Shown here piece by piece: positions 1 through 8,383 of a DNA stretch of 64,000 nt. This stretch comes from Saprospiraceae bacterium. GTDB taxonomy: Bacteria; Bacteroidota; Bacteroidia; Chitinophagales; Saprospiraceae. Where the stretch lies: contig JADKFX010000001.1 of NCBI GenBank assembly GCA_016717265.1, positions 124,001-188,000 of the forward strand, given 5' to 3'. The stretch's first letter is position 1. Every line of letters begins with the position of its first letter. The notes under the pieces were generated by a model. It had not been told where the DNA came from. It was given only the letters and a program-made list of their open reading frames with translations, and made no database searches. A program made the position numbers and the translations under genes.

Positions 1-2
1 CA

Positions 3-104
3 ATCGTTACTGTTGACTTAGACACCACAGAAGATTTTTTGGAATATATGAACCAGACCTACCCAAAAGCACTCGACAAGTTGAAAGAAATATGTGAAAA
101 ATAG
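3..104 (+). CDS. C-terminal end of an unidentified protein (partial)
   Basis: An open frame runs in from the left edge and stops with TAG. The 33 visible residues are acidic and helical-looking, ending in a lysine-rich helix with KEICEK at the terminus. The start is outside the window. A decayed ParE-type toxin follows about 55 bases downstream, so this could be the tail of its antitoxin. That is positional inference only, because the residues match no family I recognise. Confidence 0.5.
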   Translation: MVTVDLDTTEDFLEYMNQTYPKALDKLKEICEK

Positions 105-160
105 AATCACACAAAAATCTAACAATGACGAATAAAGAAACATAGCCTATAACAGCTAGA

Positions 161-464
161 AGAAAGACAGTCCACTGGTTAAAAGAAGCTTTGTACTTCG
201 TATCAAGTTAAGATCATCCTACAATTTTAGATACAAAGAAATCAGCGTATTAAATTCTCTTCCTGGCTGTTGGATGAAATTGAAAAAAGATTCGAAATCA
301 TTTCAATTTATCCTAAAATTGGATGAGAAAAAGATTTATCAAACTTAAAAATATTACCATTTAATAATAATGGAATAATTCATTAAGAGATCAATGAAGA
401 TATATTGATTAAATCAAAATGGGATTTAAGACAAAATCCTTTGACTCGACTAGATAAAAATTGA
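161..464 (+). pseudogene. Decayed RelE/ParE-type toxin
   Basis: Two frames together read as a ParE/RelE-like toxin. The first, from 161, gives a start-like segment with HWLKEALYF and stops at 209. The second, about 255-464, contains LLDEIEKRFEIISIYPKIG, then NEDILIKSKWDLRQNP, which matches the typical order of this family: helix, IYPxxG turn, and a C-terminal strand with D-x-R-Q-N-P. There is a frame change between the segments and two in-frame stops (TGA after YPKIG, and TAA at about 383), so the gene is dead. Assignment is by recognising the family pattern, without a search. Confidence 0.55.
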
Positions 465-477
465 CCCCATATAATAA

Positions 478-600
478 GGCATAGACTCTCCACCGCCAAA
501 CATCTTAAATCCTTTTTTTTAATTTTTTCAGTAATGAATAATTTATTTCTTAGTTTTGGCTGCTAATCGTTTGGCGGTGCAGCTTGAATACTAATGCGTA
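478..600. repeat. Dispersed non-coding repeat with terminal inverted arms, copy 1
   Basis: CACCGCCAAAC at 491-501 is perfectly inverted as GTTTGGCGGTG at 569-579, with about 67 bases between. The left flank GGCATAGACT and the T-rich interior resemble a second copy near 1325. No coding frame is visible. Elements of this kind occur between genes in Bacteroidota accessory DNA. Confidence 0.5.
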
Positions 601-715
601 GCTTGCCACCTTATACAGTTTTCAAACATGATGTTGTGCCTTCATTGTCGCATTTGGTTAAAATCCGTAATTGGCTTGAAAACCAAAATGTTTGGCTTTT
701 TAAATTATTTAATTC

Positions 716-1225
716 TCATTTTATTCGAAATGAAAATCCTGCAGTTGTCAGGCCTTTCTGCGGATGCACCAAAGTGATTTGCTCAAATGATATGATTTCA
801 CCTGAACTTATTTCGGCTAAAACTTTCTTGGTTTCCTCTGTAAATTGAGATCCCAAGTTGGCAATTGTTCTGGGTGCCTGTTTCGATTTATTTATAACGA
901 GATTAAATGATTGTATTTCCCATTCACCCGCCCACTCCCGTTGAAATTTTCCATTGCAACGAAATTCGATAGCAGACAATTCAGTGACTTGAGCAACTGT
1001 AGCCATGCTTATTTTGGCAATAAATTTTTTAGGTAAGGATTCGCAATTATCTGCATCAATGAAAACATTTAAGTATTTGACTATCTTGATAACTTCGATA
1101 TTTGTTTCAAGGTCAAAGGTCACGATCGTATCAATTCCAGTATTGAAACCGGTTTCGTATTTTTGGGATGTGCATAAATTAGTAGTTAATATCAATAAAA
1201 TGAATAGAAGTGATGAGGTTTTCAT
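716..1225 (-). CDS. Secreted protein resembling the GldM C-terminal domain
   Basis: The 169-residue product begins with a clear signal peptide (hydrophobic residues 4-18, then CTSQ). The C-terminal 80 residues resemble the last periplasmic domain of GldM, the T9SS motor protein. The pattern includes W-E-I-x-S-F, an asparagine-glycine segment followed by F-T, then G-E-I-I-S-F-E-x-I and a terminal S-F-R-I-K. GldM itself is about 500 residues with an N-terminal transmembrane helix, which is absent here, so this is a free-standing domain rather than the motor subunit. It lies alone on the minus strand between degenerate repeats. Its function is unknown; a role with T9SS or surface partners is only suggested by the fold. 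Confidence 0.55.
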   Translation of the reverse strand: MKTSSLLFILLILTTNLCTSQKYETGFNTGIDTIVTFDLETNIEVIKIVKYLNVFIDADNCESLPKKFIAKISMATVAQVTELSAIEFRCNGKFQREWAGEWEIQSFNLVINKSKQAPRTIANLGSQFTEETKKVLAEISSGEIISFEQITLVHPQKGLTTAGFSFRIK

Positions 1226-1324
1226 AAGATATTTAGCTGTTTAAAACTCTAAGTTAACAAAATTTTGAAAAGCAAGGAAAACAAGAATCTTAACATTAAG
1301 AAGAAATTCAGGCCACCAGTAAAA

Positions 1325-1470
1325 CGGCATAGACTTTAAACCGCCAAGCATAAAATAGCATTCTCTCCCGCTATGCGGGATCTGTGTTACACAGCAATTT
1401 TGAATTTTTTCATTTAGTAAAATTTAATGCTTTATTTTTGGCTTCCGGCAAGAAGCTGGAATGAATGCAT
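1325..1470. repeat. Dispersed non-coding repeat, degenerate copy 2
   Basis: GGCATAGACT, then CCGCCAAGCAT (1341-1351), a T-rich core with CATTTAGTAAAATTTAATG, then AGCTGGAATGAATGCATA repeat the layout of copy 1 at 478-600. The right arm has diverged, so the inversion is imperfect. The whole 1226-1559 interval has no credible gene on either strand. Confidence 0.4.
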
Positions 1471-1559
1471 ACCAAGACCGCTAGCTACAATCCATTGACC
1501 ATAATTAAGACGAAAAACGCATATTAAAAAAAAGTATATTTGATTAAAACAAAAGCCAT

Positions 1560-2030
1560 ATGAAAGCACTAGGTAAAACAGTAAAAGAAATTTTGATCAA
1601 TCTTCCCGAGGATAGAGCAGAACCTTTTAACAAACTACACGATGTCATTGTGAAAAACCTGCCAAAAGGTTTTGAAGCAGCTATTAGTTATGGTGGATTG
1701 GGTTATGTTATTCCGCATACACTTTATCCAGCAGGTTACCATTGTAAACCAAGCGAGCCGTTACCTTTCGCGGGAATTGCTTCCCAAAAAGATTCTATTA
1801 ATTTTTACCATATGGGTATTTATTCCGATCCCACATTATTGAATTGGTTCGTAACCGAATATCCCAAACACAGCAATCAAAAACTGGACATGGGAAAAAG
1901 TTGTGTCCGCTTTAAGAAGTTAAATGAGATTCCCTATAACCTCATTGCTGAATTAATGAAAAAAATGAGTGCTAAGGAATGGATTGAGATGTATGAGAAA
2001 AATTATGTACCAAAATCGAAGAAGAAGTAA
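1560..2030 (+). CDS. DUF1801 (YdhG-like) protein
   Basis: The 156-residue protein has the DUF1801 layout: an N-terminal helix with LPEDRAEPFNKLHDVI, then GFEAAISYGGLGYVIP, the PFAGIASQKDSINFYHMG strand-turn, and a basic C-terminus. Members are small soluble SRPBCC-unrelated proteins found across bacteria; no reaction is established. The length fits a complete single-domain member. ATG directly follows an A-rich leader. It is a stand-alone gene with about 330-470 bases of non-coding DNA on each side, as expected for a cassette-like accessory gene. Confidence 0.85.
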   Translation: MKALGKTVKEILINLPEDRAEPFNKLHDVIVKNLPKGFEAAISYGGLGYVIPHTLYPAGYHCKPSEPLPFAGIASQKDSINFYHMGIYSDPTLLNWFVTEYPKHSNQKLDMGKSCVRFKKLNEIPYNLIAELMKKMSAKEWIEMYEKNYVPKSKKK

Positions 2031-2500
2031 GTATATTATAGGTCGCAAAAAGAAATGAAATGAAAATTTAAAACAAATATTAAATACTTATCAAAAGAGA
2101 AAGTATGTCGTTTTAAATTAATTGGATAGGCAAAACTGAATATGATAAATTAGTTATTATTACAATCCTTAAAGTCACACTGTTTTCTTATGTTGCTGGT
2201 AGTTATGTTATTGGACTGCGGACAACAAAAGTTAAAACAACGATCCGATAACAGCAGCGTTGCATTATGGTGGGGAAGGTGCGAATATAAACAGTAGTGA
2301 AATTAATAAATAGTTATCCGTTTAGACAGGTTGGTGGATCTAATGCGCCTAATCGCAAATCTGCAAATCCTTCTTTGCCAACAACCCTATGACCGATATA
2401 TTGGTCGAATAGCATTTTAATTAATGAAATAATAATTTTTAAGAGAACTTTATTTAAACTTAATATTTTAGTTTTACAACTTAATTTTTAAATCTAAAAA
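2031..2500. other. Non-coding, degenerate accessory sequence
   Basis: No open frame with protein-like composition was found. Fragments such as CGATAACAGCAG near 2245-2260 look like worn pieces of intergenic repeats. The A/T-rich stretch just before 2501 probably carries the promoter of the next gene, but no clean TAnnTTTG box is present. Confidence 0.4.
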
Positions 2501-2857
2501 ATGACAACAACAGAAGTAGCTAACAAATTGGTAGAACTTTGTCGCCAAGGAAAAATTGACGAAGTACAAGAAACATTATTTGCAGACAATGCACAAAGCA
2601 TTGAGGCTAACGAAATGATGGGACCTAAATTTGTAACAGGTTTGGACGCCATCAAAGAAAAATCAGTTGCTTTTCAAGCAGGAGTAGAAGAGTTTCACAG
2701 TGCTACAATCTCAGACCCTATTGTAGCCGGAAATAGCTTTGCTATTACTTGGGCTATGGATGCGACCTTTAAAGGAAGTGGAAGAATGACAATTGAAGAG
2801 GTATGTGTTTATCAAGTAAAAGACGGTAAAATAATTTTAGAACAGTTCTTTTACTAA
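2501..2857 (+). CDS. SnoaL-like / NTF2-fold protein
   Basis: The 118-residue protein has the NTF2/SnoaL cone-fold pattern: an N-terminal helix (TTEVANKLVELCRQGKIDEV), the conserved 'YADNAQSIE'-type turn, a central GLDAIKEK helix, and C-terminal strands ending in VKDGKIILEQFFY. Family members include isomerases and many small binding proteins, so substrate and reaction cannot be told from sequence. It is complete, monocistronic, and followed within 20 bases by a strong hairpin terminator. Confidence 0.85.
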   Translation: MTTTEVANKLVELCRQGKIDEVQETLFADNAQSIEANEMMGPKFVTGLDAIKEKSVAFQAGVEEFHSATISDPIVAGNSFAITWAMDATFKGSGRMTIEEVCVYQVKDGKIILEQFFY

Positions 2858-2875
2858 TCGCTAACATGACAGGAG

Positions 2876-2916
2876 AAGTCAAAGAAAGATTTCCGAATCT
2901 TTCTTTGACTTATTTG
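2876..2916. terminator. Hairpin terminator after the SnoaL gene
   Basis: A perfect 16-bp stem (2876-2891 with 2896-2911) encloses a TCCG loop and is followed by a short T-rich run. It sits 19 bases after the stop codon at 2857. Confidence 0.8.
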
Positions 2917-3882
2917 TCTGAATAACAAGTAGAATATTTTACAGAAAATAAGTTAAGTTCTCCTAAACCTAAAAACTAAAAGTACTTGCAAGCAACGTAT
3001 CATTTGGCATGAACGAATGTATCAAAGCAAGTGCGAGCGCATAACCTTACGCCAAAAATACATAATCATAGCCAAGTTAAACAAATAATGATCAAAAAAC
3101 TCCAATAAAGGATTTACAAAAAATCTTTCAAATATGCAGTGTTCAGCGAGATCTGATTTTTATTGCATACCCTAATTTTAGGTGTATTAGTATTCATTGG
3201 CAACTTCAAAGTTGCTCAACATTTTGATCACCTACAACATTTGTCTAATAAATACAGAAGCGTATCAGCAGTCTCAGTAACTGGTAGAAAGCTAGCATAA
3301 ATTATTTGAACTAACGTGTCTCACCGCTGCGGGATGAACATTAAAAACACCGCCTTAGCAATTGGAATCTTAGGATATGGAAATGGTTTAGCTGTAATAC
3401 TAAAAAGTATTCAACTAAAATTCTTTGAACGGACATGACATTAACAATCCTACTATTCATCAACTTTGACCGATTAAATCAAGGACTACCTATAGTAACC
3501 AAGAACGCCAGAATGACTTCCTGAGTATAATCAACAAGGCAAGTAAATAGTATAATAATAGGCTGGGCAAAATACATAGAATTGCTATTATTATTGAACC
3601 GTTATTAACACATAAAATCCTATTAAAGCCGAACAAGTAGGAAGAGTTTTGAAGCTTTAGCGTCACAACCTTTTCCTTGTATACAGTTTTGTATTTCCAG
3701 ATACAACCCAAGATAAAATATAAAAGCAAGTTTTTGTAATCCAAAGAAAACAATAAACAGCTCCTAAAATGGTGATATTCACTTTTCAATTGCTGTAAAT
3801 TAAATTTTTATGAATACATTTAGAAAATAAAATAATATAATGATGACCTTCGCCCTTAAAAAACATCAAATCAAACCCAAAA
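2917..3882. other. Long gap with degraded coding traces
   Basis: Between 3088 and 3300 one frame reads as a basic start followed by a hydrophobic stretch, interrupted by TAA (3106) and TGA (3154). A second short hydrophobic piece starts at 3334. They may be remains of a membrane-protein gene, but no family is recognisable. The minus-strand frame at 3490-3789 has no support as a gene. Just upstream of the sigma factor, ATGATG at 3840-3845 opens only a 17-codon frame. Confidence 0.35.
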
Positions 3883-4404
3883 TTGAACTTTGAAGATTTA
3901 TATAACAAACACAAAAGCATGGTTTATAACCTTGCTTTAAACTATATTCAAAATATTGAAGATGCACAGGAGATTACTCAAGATGTTTTTGTTACAGTTC
4001 ACCAGTCAATAAATTCTTTTCAAGAAGTATCTTCCTTGTCAACCTGGATGTATCGTATCACCATAAATAAGTGTTTGGACTTTTTGAAAGCTAAGAAACG
4101 CAAAAAACGCTTTACTTTTCTCATTTCCCTATTTTCTGACGGCAGCAATGACTTAAAGCACAATCCACCCGATCACAATCATCCGGGTATTCTGTTGGAA
4201 GACAAAGAAGCATTAGACAATCTCTTCAAAAAGATAAATGAGTTGCCCGATAATCAAAAAACAGCTTTGATACTTCATAAAATTGAACAAAAGTCACAAG
4301 TAGAAGTGGCGGAAATTATGAACCTTAGCCCCAAAGCCTTGGAATCCTTGATACAAAGGGCTAAAACAAATCTTTCAAAAAAAATAAGCAACAGCGAAGG
4401 ATAA
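3883..4404 (+). CDS. ECF-type RNA polymerase sigma factor
   Basis: The 173 residues contain sigma region 2 (EDLYNKHKSMVYNLALNYI, DAQEITQDVFVTVHQ, STWMYRITINKCLDFL) and region 4 (LPDNQKTALILHKIEQKSQVEVAEIM, then SPKALESLIQRAKTNL), which bind the -10 and -35 promoter elements. No ATG lies in this frame before the family start; TTG at 3883 gives the normal N-terminus. It heads a cluster of tightly packed genes, so it probably controls the downstream metal-related genes, with the small membrane protein at 4442 as a possible anti-sigma partner. That pairing is inferred from position. Confidence 0.92.
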   Translation: MNFEDLYNKHKSMVYNLALNYIQNIEDAQEITQDVFVTVHQSINSFQEVSSLSTWMYRITINKCLDFLKAKKRKKRFTFLISLFSDGSNDLKHNPPDHNHPGILLEDKEALDNLFKKINELPDNQKTALILHKIEQKSQVEVAEIMNLSPKALESLIQRAKTNLSKKISNSEG

Positions 4405-4441
4405 TCAAACAAACATCGTCTAACACTTAAAGCAGAATAAA

Positions 4442-4693
4442 ATGGACTTAGATAATTTACGTAAGATTCAAAGAGTAGAAGTTCCTCCATTTCTATTAAG
4501 TAAAATTTTGCATAAAATTGAGCAAACAAAAAAAGAACGGATTCCGAAAAATATTTCATTTGCAATGAGCATTATATTTATCCTAATTTTAGTTTTTAAT
4601 GCCGTTATTCTAATAAACTATCATTCGAATGCAAACACCACCGAAAGCTTTGCAACATCCATAAATTTAATTTCTAACAACTCTTTATACTAA
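4442..4693 (+). CDS. Small single-span membrane protein, possible anti-sigma factor
   Basis: The 83-residue product has a cytoplasmic-looking N-terminus (DLDNLRKIQRVEVPPFLLSKILHKIE), one transmembrane helix at about residues 40-60 and a short external tail. Genes of this shape often follow ECF sigma genes in Bacteroidota and are presumed membrane anti-sigma proteins, though this one lacks a recognisable zinc-binding anti-sigma domain. Its stop overlaps the next start (TAATG), indicating translational coupling. Confidence 0.7.
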   Translation: MDLDNLRKIQRVEVPPFLLSKILHKIEQTKKERIPKNISFAMSIIFILILVFNAVILINYHSNANTTESFATSINLISNNSLY

Positions 4694-5145
4694 TGAACAA
4701 AGTTAAAGCATTAAGTATTATTTGCATTGGATTGCTGGCTGCAAATATAATTTTGATTTGGTTTTTGGTTTCCCACAAGCCTCCTCAACACGCTAAAGAA
4801 GGACCTAAAAAAGAGATTATTGAAAAACTGGGCTTTGATGAAAATCAAATTAGTGAATATGAAAAATTGATTGCCTGGCATAAAGGTGAAATAAAAAAGT
4901 CAAATCAACAAATGATTGAGTTAAAGCATAAACTTTATGAAACATTAACAGCCAATGAAACAGCAACAGGTAAAGATTCACTGCTAACAGAAATTGGAAA
5001 CTTGCAAATAGTCCTTGAAAATATCCATTATAAACATTTTCAAGACATAAAAAAGCTATGCAAGCCAGAACAACAAAAAGCATTTGACGCATTTACTTTA
5101 GAAATCACGAACCTTTTTCCAAGAACCCAAAACAGACAACATTGA
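4693..5145 (+). CDS. Periplasmic heavy-metal-sensor-like (Spy/CpxP, Metal_resist) protein
   Basis: An N-terminal membrane anchor or signal (residues 4-26) is followed by a mostly helical, charged domain of about 110 residues with the LTxxQ-like pattern typical of Metal_resist/CpxP proteins (GFDENQISEYEKLIAWHKGEI, then LCKPEQQKAFDAF). Such proteins sense metals or act as envelope chaperones. The gene overlaps its neighbours on both sides (TAATG with the upstream gene and TTGA with the downstream one), so it is translated as part of the sigma-factor operon. Confidence 0.8.
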   Translation: MNKVKALSIICIGLLAANIILIWFLVSHKPPQHAKEGPKKEIIEKLGFDENQISEYEKLIAWHKGEIKKSNQQMIELKHKLYETLTANETATGKDSLLTEIGNLQIVLENIHYKHFQDIKKLCKPEQQKAFDAFTLEITNLFPRTQNRQH

Positions 5146-5831
5146 TAAAGGCCAGTTTATTACTTAGTTTTATGGTATTGGCAAATGCAACAGATGCACA
5201 ACAGATAAGCACCATACAAATCTCTTTTACTTATGGTTCTAAGGTATTGAGCATGGATGATTCCTTAAATCAATCAAACGATTCTTCTGTTTTGAGAATT
5301 ACCCAATTAAAATTTTACATTTCTAAAATTAAATTTTTGAATCATGGAAAAGTCGTTATGGAAGAAAATAATAGCTTTCATTTGGTAGATGCCAGCCAAA
5401 TAAATTCACTTCAAATTTTAATTGACAACAAACAAAATATTCCTTTTGATGAACTAAAATTTAACCTGGGACTAGACAGTACAACCAATGTGTCGGGTGC
5501 TCTGGGTGGCGACCTTGACCCCACCAAAGGAATGTATTGGACTTGGCAAAGTGGATATATCAATTTCAAATTAGAAGGAAAAAGCAATGTTTGCAAAACT
5601 CGAAACAACGAATTTGCATTTCACTTAGGAGGCTATCAACAACCATATTATGGTTTACAAACTTTATCCTTTCCTTTAAATAATACAAATCGAATCCATT
5701 TGAATTTAGATGTCCTTGAAATTATTAAGGAGATTAACTTGACAAAAACAAATCACATCATGTCGCCAAGTGCGGAAGCTGTAATGCTTTCAAAAATTGT
5801 AGCCAACGCGTTTACACTTTCAAAAAATTGA
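5142..5831 (+). CDS. MbnP-like periplasmic copper-binding protein
   Basis: The 229-residue protein has a signal peptide (residues 1-19) and the MbnP pattern: QLKFYISKIKF near the start, a LVDAS segment, then GGDLDPTKGMYWTWQSGYI, and FHLGGY. The only two tryptophans are Trp133 and Trp135 in that motif. In characterised MbnP a tryptophan is converted to kynurenine by the diheme enzyme MbnH to make a copper site. The next gene here is such a diheme peroxidase, overlapping by four bases. The start is TTG inside TTGA, overlapping the upstream stop; the next in-frame ATG would cut the signal peptide. Confidence 0.82.
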   Translation: MIKASLLLSFMVLANATDAQQISTIQISFTYGSKVLSMDDSLNQSNDSSVLRITQLKFYISKIKFLNHGKVVMEENNSFHLVDASQINSLQILIDNKQNIPFDELKFNLGLDSTTNVSGALGGDLDPTKGMYWTWQSGYINFKLEGKSNVCKTRNNEFAFHLGGYQQPYYGLQTLSFPLNNTNRIHLNLDVLEIIKEINLTKTNHIMSPSAEAVMLSKIVANAFTLSKN

Positions 5832-6862
5832 AAACTAAATTTATCATATTATCACTGCTATTATTTGCCATCCTTGCATTTCGGGTAGCCAATGATGTGC
5901 AGTTTGAAGTGCCTTCTAATTTTCCAAAACCTGTTTATGAATTTTCAAAAAATCCATTATCAGAAAATAAAATTCAATTAGGCAGGGCCTTGTTCTATGA
6001 CCCTATTTTATCACGGAACAATATGATTTCCTGTGCCAGTTGTCATTCGCAATTTTCAGCTTTCACGCATGTTGATCATGCTTTAAGTCATGGCATTGAA
6101 GATAAAATTGGCTTCCGAAATTCGACTGCTTTAATGAATTTGGCTTGGCAAAAGTTATTTATGAGAGATGGAGCCATTAATCATTTAGATGTACAGGCAC
6201 TTGCACCCATAAGTGATCCCGTTGAGATGGATGAAAACATATCGCATGTTGTTTCCAAATTACAGGCAAGCTATCTTTATCCAAAATTATTTTATAAGGC
6301 ATTTGGAGATTCCGTAATAACAGGAGAACATACCTTAAAAGCCATTTCTCAATTTATGCTCACTTTGGTTTCAAGCAATTCAAAATATGATAGCGTAATG
6401 CGAAAGCAATCCGTATTCACACCACAAGAAAACAATGGCTACGCTTTATTTCAAAAGAATTGCTCATCGTGTCATAGCGAACCGCTTTTTACAAATGATG
6501 ATTTTAGAAATAATGGATTGTCAGTGGACACAACGCTTAATGATTTTGGAAGATATAGAGTAACAAAAAATCCATCAGACTCTTTAAAGTTTAAAGTACC
6601 AACACTGCGTAATATTGAATTTTCATATCCTTATATGCACGATGGAAGGTTCAAAAAACTTTCCCAGGTTTTGAATCACTATACAGATGGAATAGAAAAA
6701 ATTACAACGATTTCAACTGAATTACAAAAACCAATTGTGCTAAGCTCTAATGAAAAGCTTGACCTCATCGCTTTTCTGCTTACACTTACAGATAAATCTT
6801 TTCTTTTTAATCCAAATTATTTCTATCCGAAAGAAATTTTTTCACAAACAGCGAAGGATTGA
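5828..6862 (+). CDS. Diheme cytochrome c peroxidase, MauG/MbnH type
   Basis: The 344-residue protein has a signal peptide and two haem-c sites, C69-x2-C72-H73 and C212-x2-C215-H216, in the spacing of bacterial diheme peroxidases. It also has LGRALFYDPILSRNN and the PYMHDGRF motif around residues 268-275 with a candidate axial Met270. The family reduces peroxide or, in MauG and MbnH, oxidises residues on a partner protein. Pairing with MbnP immediately upstream argues for an MbnH-like role. The start TTG overlaps the MbnP stop codon (TTGA), so the two are translationally coupled. Confidence 0.9.
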   Translation: MKTKFIILSLLLFAILAFRVANDVQFEVPSNFPKPVYEFSKNPLSENKIQLGRALFYDPILSRNNMISCASCHSQFSAFTHVDHALSHGIEDKIGFRNSTALMNLAWQKLFMRDGAINHLDVQALAPISDPVEMDENISHVVSKLQASYLYPKLFYKAFGDSVITGEHTLKAISQFMLTLVSSNSKYDSVMRKQSVFTPQENNGYALFQKNCSSCHSEPLFTNDDFRNNGLSVDTTLNDFGRYRVTKNPSDSLKFKVPTLRNIEFSYPYMHDGRFKKLSQVLNHYTDGIEKITTISTELQKPIVLSSNEKLDLIAFLLTLTDKSFLFNPNYFYPKEIFSQTAKD

Positions 6863-6910
6863 AAAATAGAAATCGTCTAACTCAAATATAACAATCAAAG
6901 CAAAATAAAA

Positions 6911-8287
6911 ATGACAAAAATAATTCTTATTGTATCGCTTCTATTTGGCAGCATTTTGTGCAAGGCACAACTCAATCCTGCAATTACTTCTTTTTTGCAA
7001 AACACCACAACAACAGGAACCTATTATGTTAAGGGCAATTCAATTGCACAGTCAAATGGCATTTTGATAAATTGCCAAAGAGTAGCATATTCTGCTGACA
7101 ATGTGTACATTACTACTACTGGAGTTCCAGCTTATCCTACAGGTCCATTTTTAGATGGTAACCCATCCAATGCTACAAACCAAAACGCTATTTTCAAACT
7201 TCCTTTAAATCCTGTTCAAAACACGGGAACACCAACAGCTACCACTGGTGGAAATATTGGGGTGTTTATTAATGGGGTTGCATTATTTGATTATAGAGAT
7301 GGTGTTGCTTGGAATGCGAACACAAATGCTTTATGTGGTGGACCCGGGAACCCACCTTGCCCTGGAGGAATGGGCACGACACAAAACTGGAACAGAGATG
7401 CAATACCTGCTGAAAAAGCTGGATTTGATTGTTCCAAAGCACATCCTGCAATGGGTAATTATCATCATCACCAAAACCCATCTGCTTTTAAATTGGATAT
7501 AAATGTGATTTCAACAATTTGCAATTTATACGATGCCGATGGCTTATATGCTATCGATAGTACACAACATTCACCACTTATTGGATTTGCTTACGATGGC
7601 TTCCCAATTTATGGAGCTTATGGCTATAAAAATGTAGATGGTACAGGCGGAATTGTGAGAATAAAATCAAGTTACAGTTTACGAACAAACATGACTGTAA
7701 GGAATACAAATCCTGCTGGCACAATGGTAACGAACGGTGCGCCTATTAATGCAACTTATCCATTGGGATATTTTAGAGAAGACTATCAATATATAGCAAC
7801 ATCTGCTGCTACCCCAGATTATTTAGACGAACACAATGGTCGATTTTGTATAACTCCTGAATATCCAAATGGAATCTATTGTTATTTTGCTACGGTAGAT
7901 GCCAATTGGAATTCTACATATCCGTATGTTGTAGGACCTACTTTTTATGGTGTATATGCTAACCGAAAAGTTACATCAGTAACAGAAGCTACTACCGTTT
8001 ATAATTCTATAACTGGTATAGCAAATAATTTAAAAGAAACATTTAATGTAACTATTTTTCCTAACCCTTCCAATGATTTTATTGCTATACAAGTGATGGG
8101 TTTGAATAAAGAAAAATTAATTGTTGAATTGTATGATGCAAAAGGAACATTAATACAAAAATCATCCATTAATGCCGGTGCAACGAATACCTACTTAGAT
8201 ACAAGAACATTGTATTCCGGGAATTATTTAGTGAAAATTTCAGGGGTAAATGTGTTGTCCTCAAAACAGTTGGTGATAATCAAATAA
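6911..8287 (+). CDS. YHYH-domain secreted protein with T9SS sorting domain
   Basis: The 458-residue product has a signal peptide ending near residue 19, then a YHYH-type domain. Diagnostic parts are FDCSKAHPAMGNYHHHQNP around residues 170-190 and FAYDGFPIYGAYGY, both rich in His, Asp and aromatic residues as in the family. The last 75 residues form a T9SS type A domain (FPNPSNDFI, LYDAKGTLI, GNYLVKIS), so it should be exported and attached or released at the surface. It lies 48 bases after the peroxidase gene and ends the sigma-factor cluster, being followed by a strong terminator. Function of YHYH domains is unknown. Confidence 0.85.
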   Translation: MTKIILIVSLLFGSILCKAQLNPAITSFLQNTTTTGTYYVKGNSIAQSNGILINCQRVAYSADNVYITTTGVPAYPTGPFLDGNPSNATNQNAIFKLPLNPVQNTGTPTATTGGNIGVFINGVALFDYRDGVAWNANTNALCGGPGNPPCPGGMGTTQNWNRDAIPAEKAGFDCSKAHPAMGNYHHHQNPSAFKLDINVISTICNLYDADGLYAIDSTQHSPLIGFAYDGFPIYGAYGYKNVDGTGGIVRIKSSYSLRTNMTVRNTNPAGTMVTNGAPINATYPLGYFREDYQYIATSAATPDYLDEHNGRFCITPEYPNGIYCYFATVDANWNSTYPYVVGPTFYGVYANRKVTSVTEATTVYNSITGIANNLKETFNVTIFPNPSNDFIAIQVMGLNKEKLIVELYDAKGTLIQKSSINAGATNTYLDTRTLYSGNYLVKISGVNVLSSKQLVIIK

Positions 8288-8309
8288 GATTTAAAGCAGC
8301 AATATTTAT

Positions 8310-8348
8310 AAAAAACTCTTTTGTGACTAAACTCAAAAGAGTTTTTTT
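8310..8348. terminator. Strong hairpin terminator ending the sigma/MbnP cluster
   Basis: A 14-bp stem (8310-8323 with 8334-8347), 10-base loop, and T-run on the + side; the A-run on the other side would let it work on either strand. It separates the YHYH gene from the arylsulfotransferase-like gene. Confidence 0.88.
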
Positions 8349-8383
8349 ATACCGTATCTATCTATCAAAATAAATCATACAAA

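Noticed and set aside
478..600. Integron attC site
   Set aside because: The inverted arms (CACCGCCAAAC/GTTTGGCGGTG) do not match the attC core GTTRRRY/RYYYAAC, and no integrase gene is in the window.
3490..3789. 99-residue minus-strand frame
   Set aside because: Hydrophobic, A/T-driven composition, no start context, no family pattern; lies in degenerate DNA.
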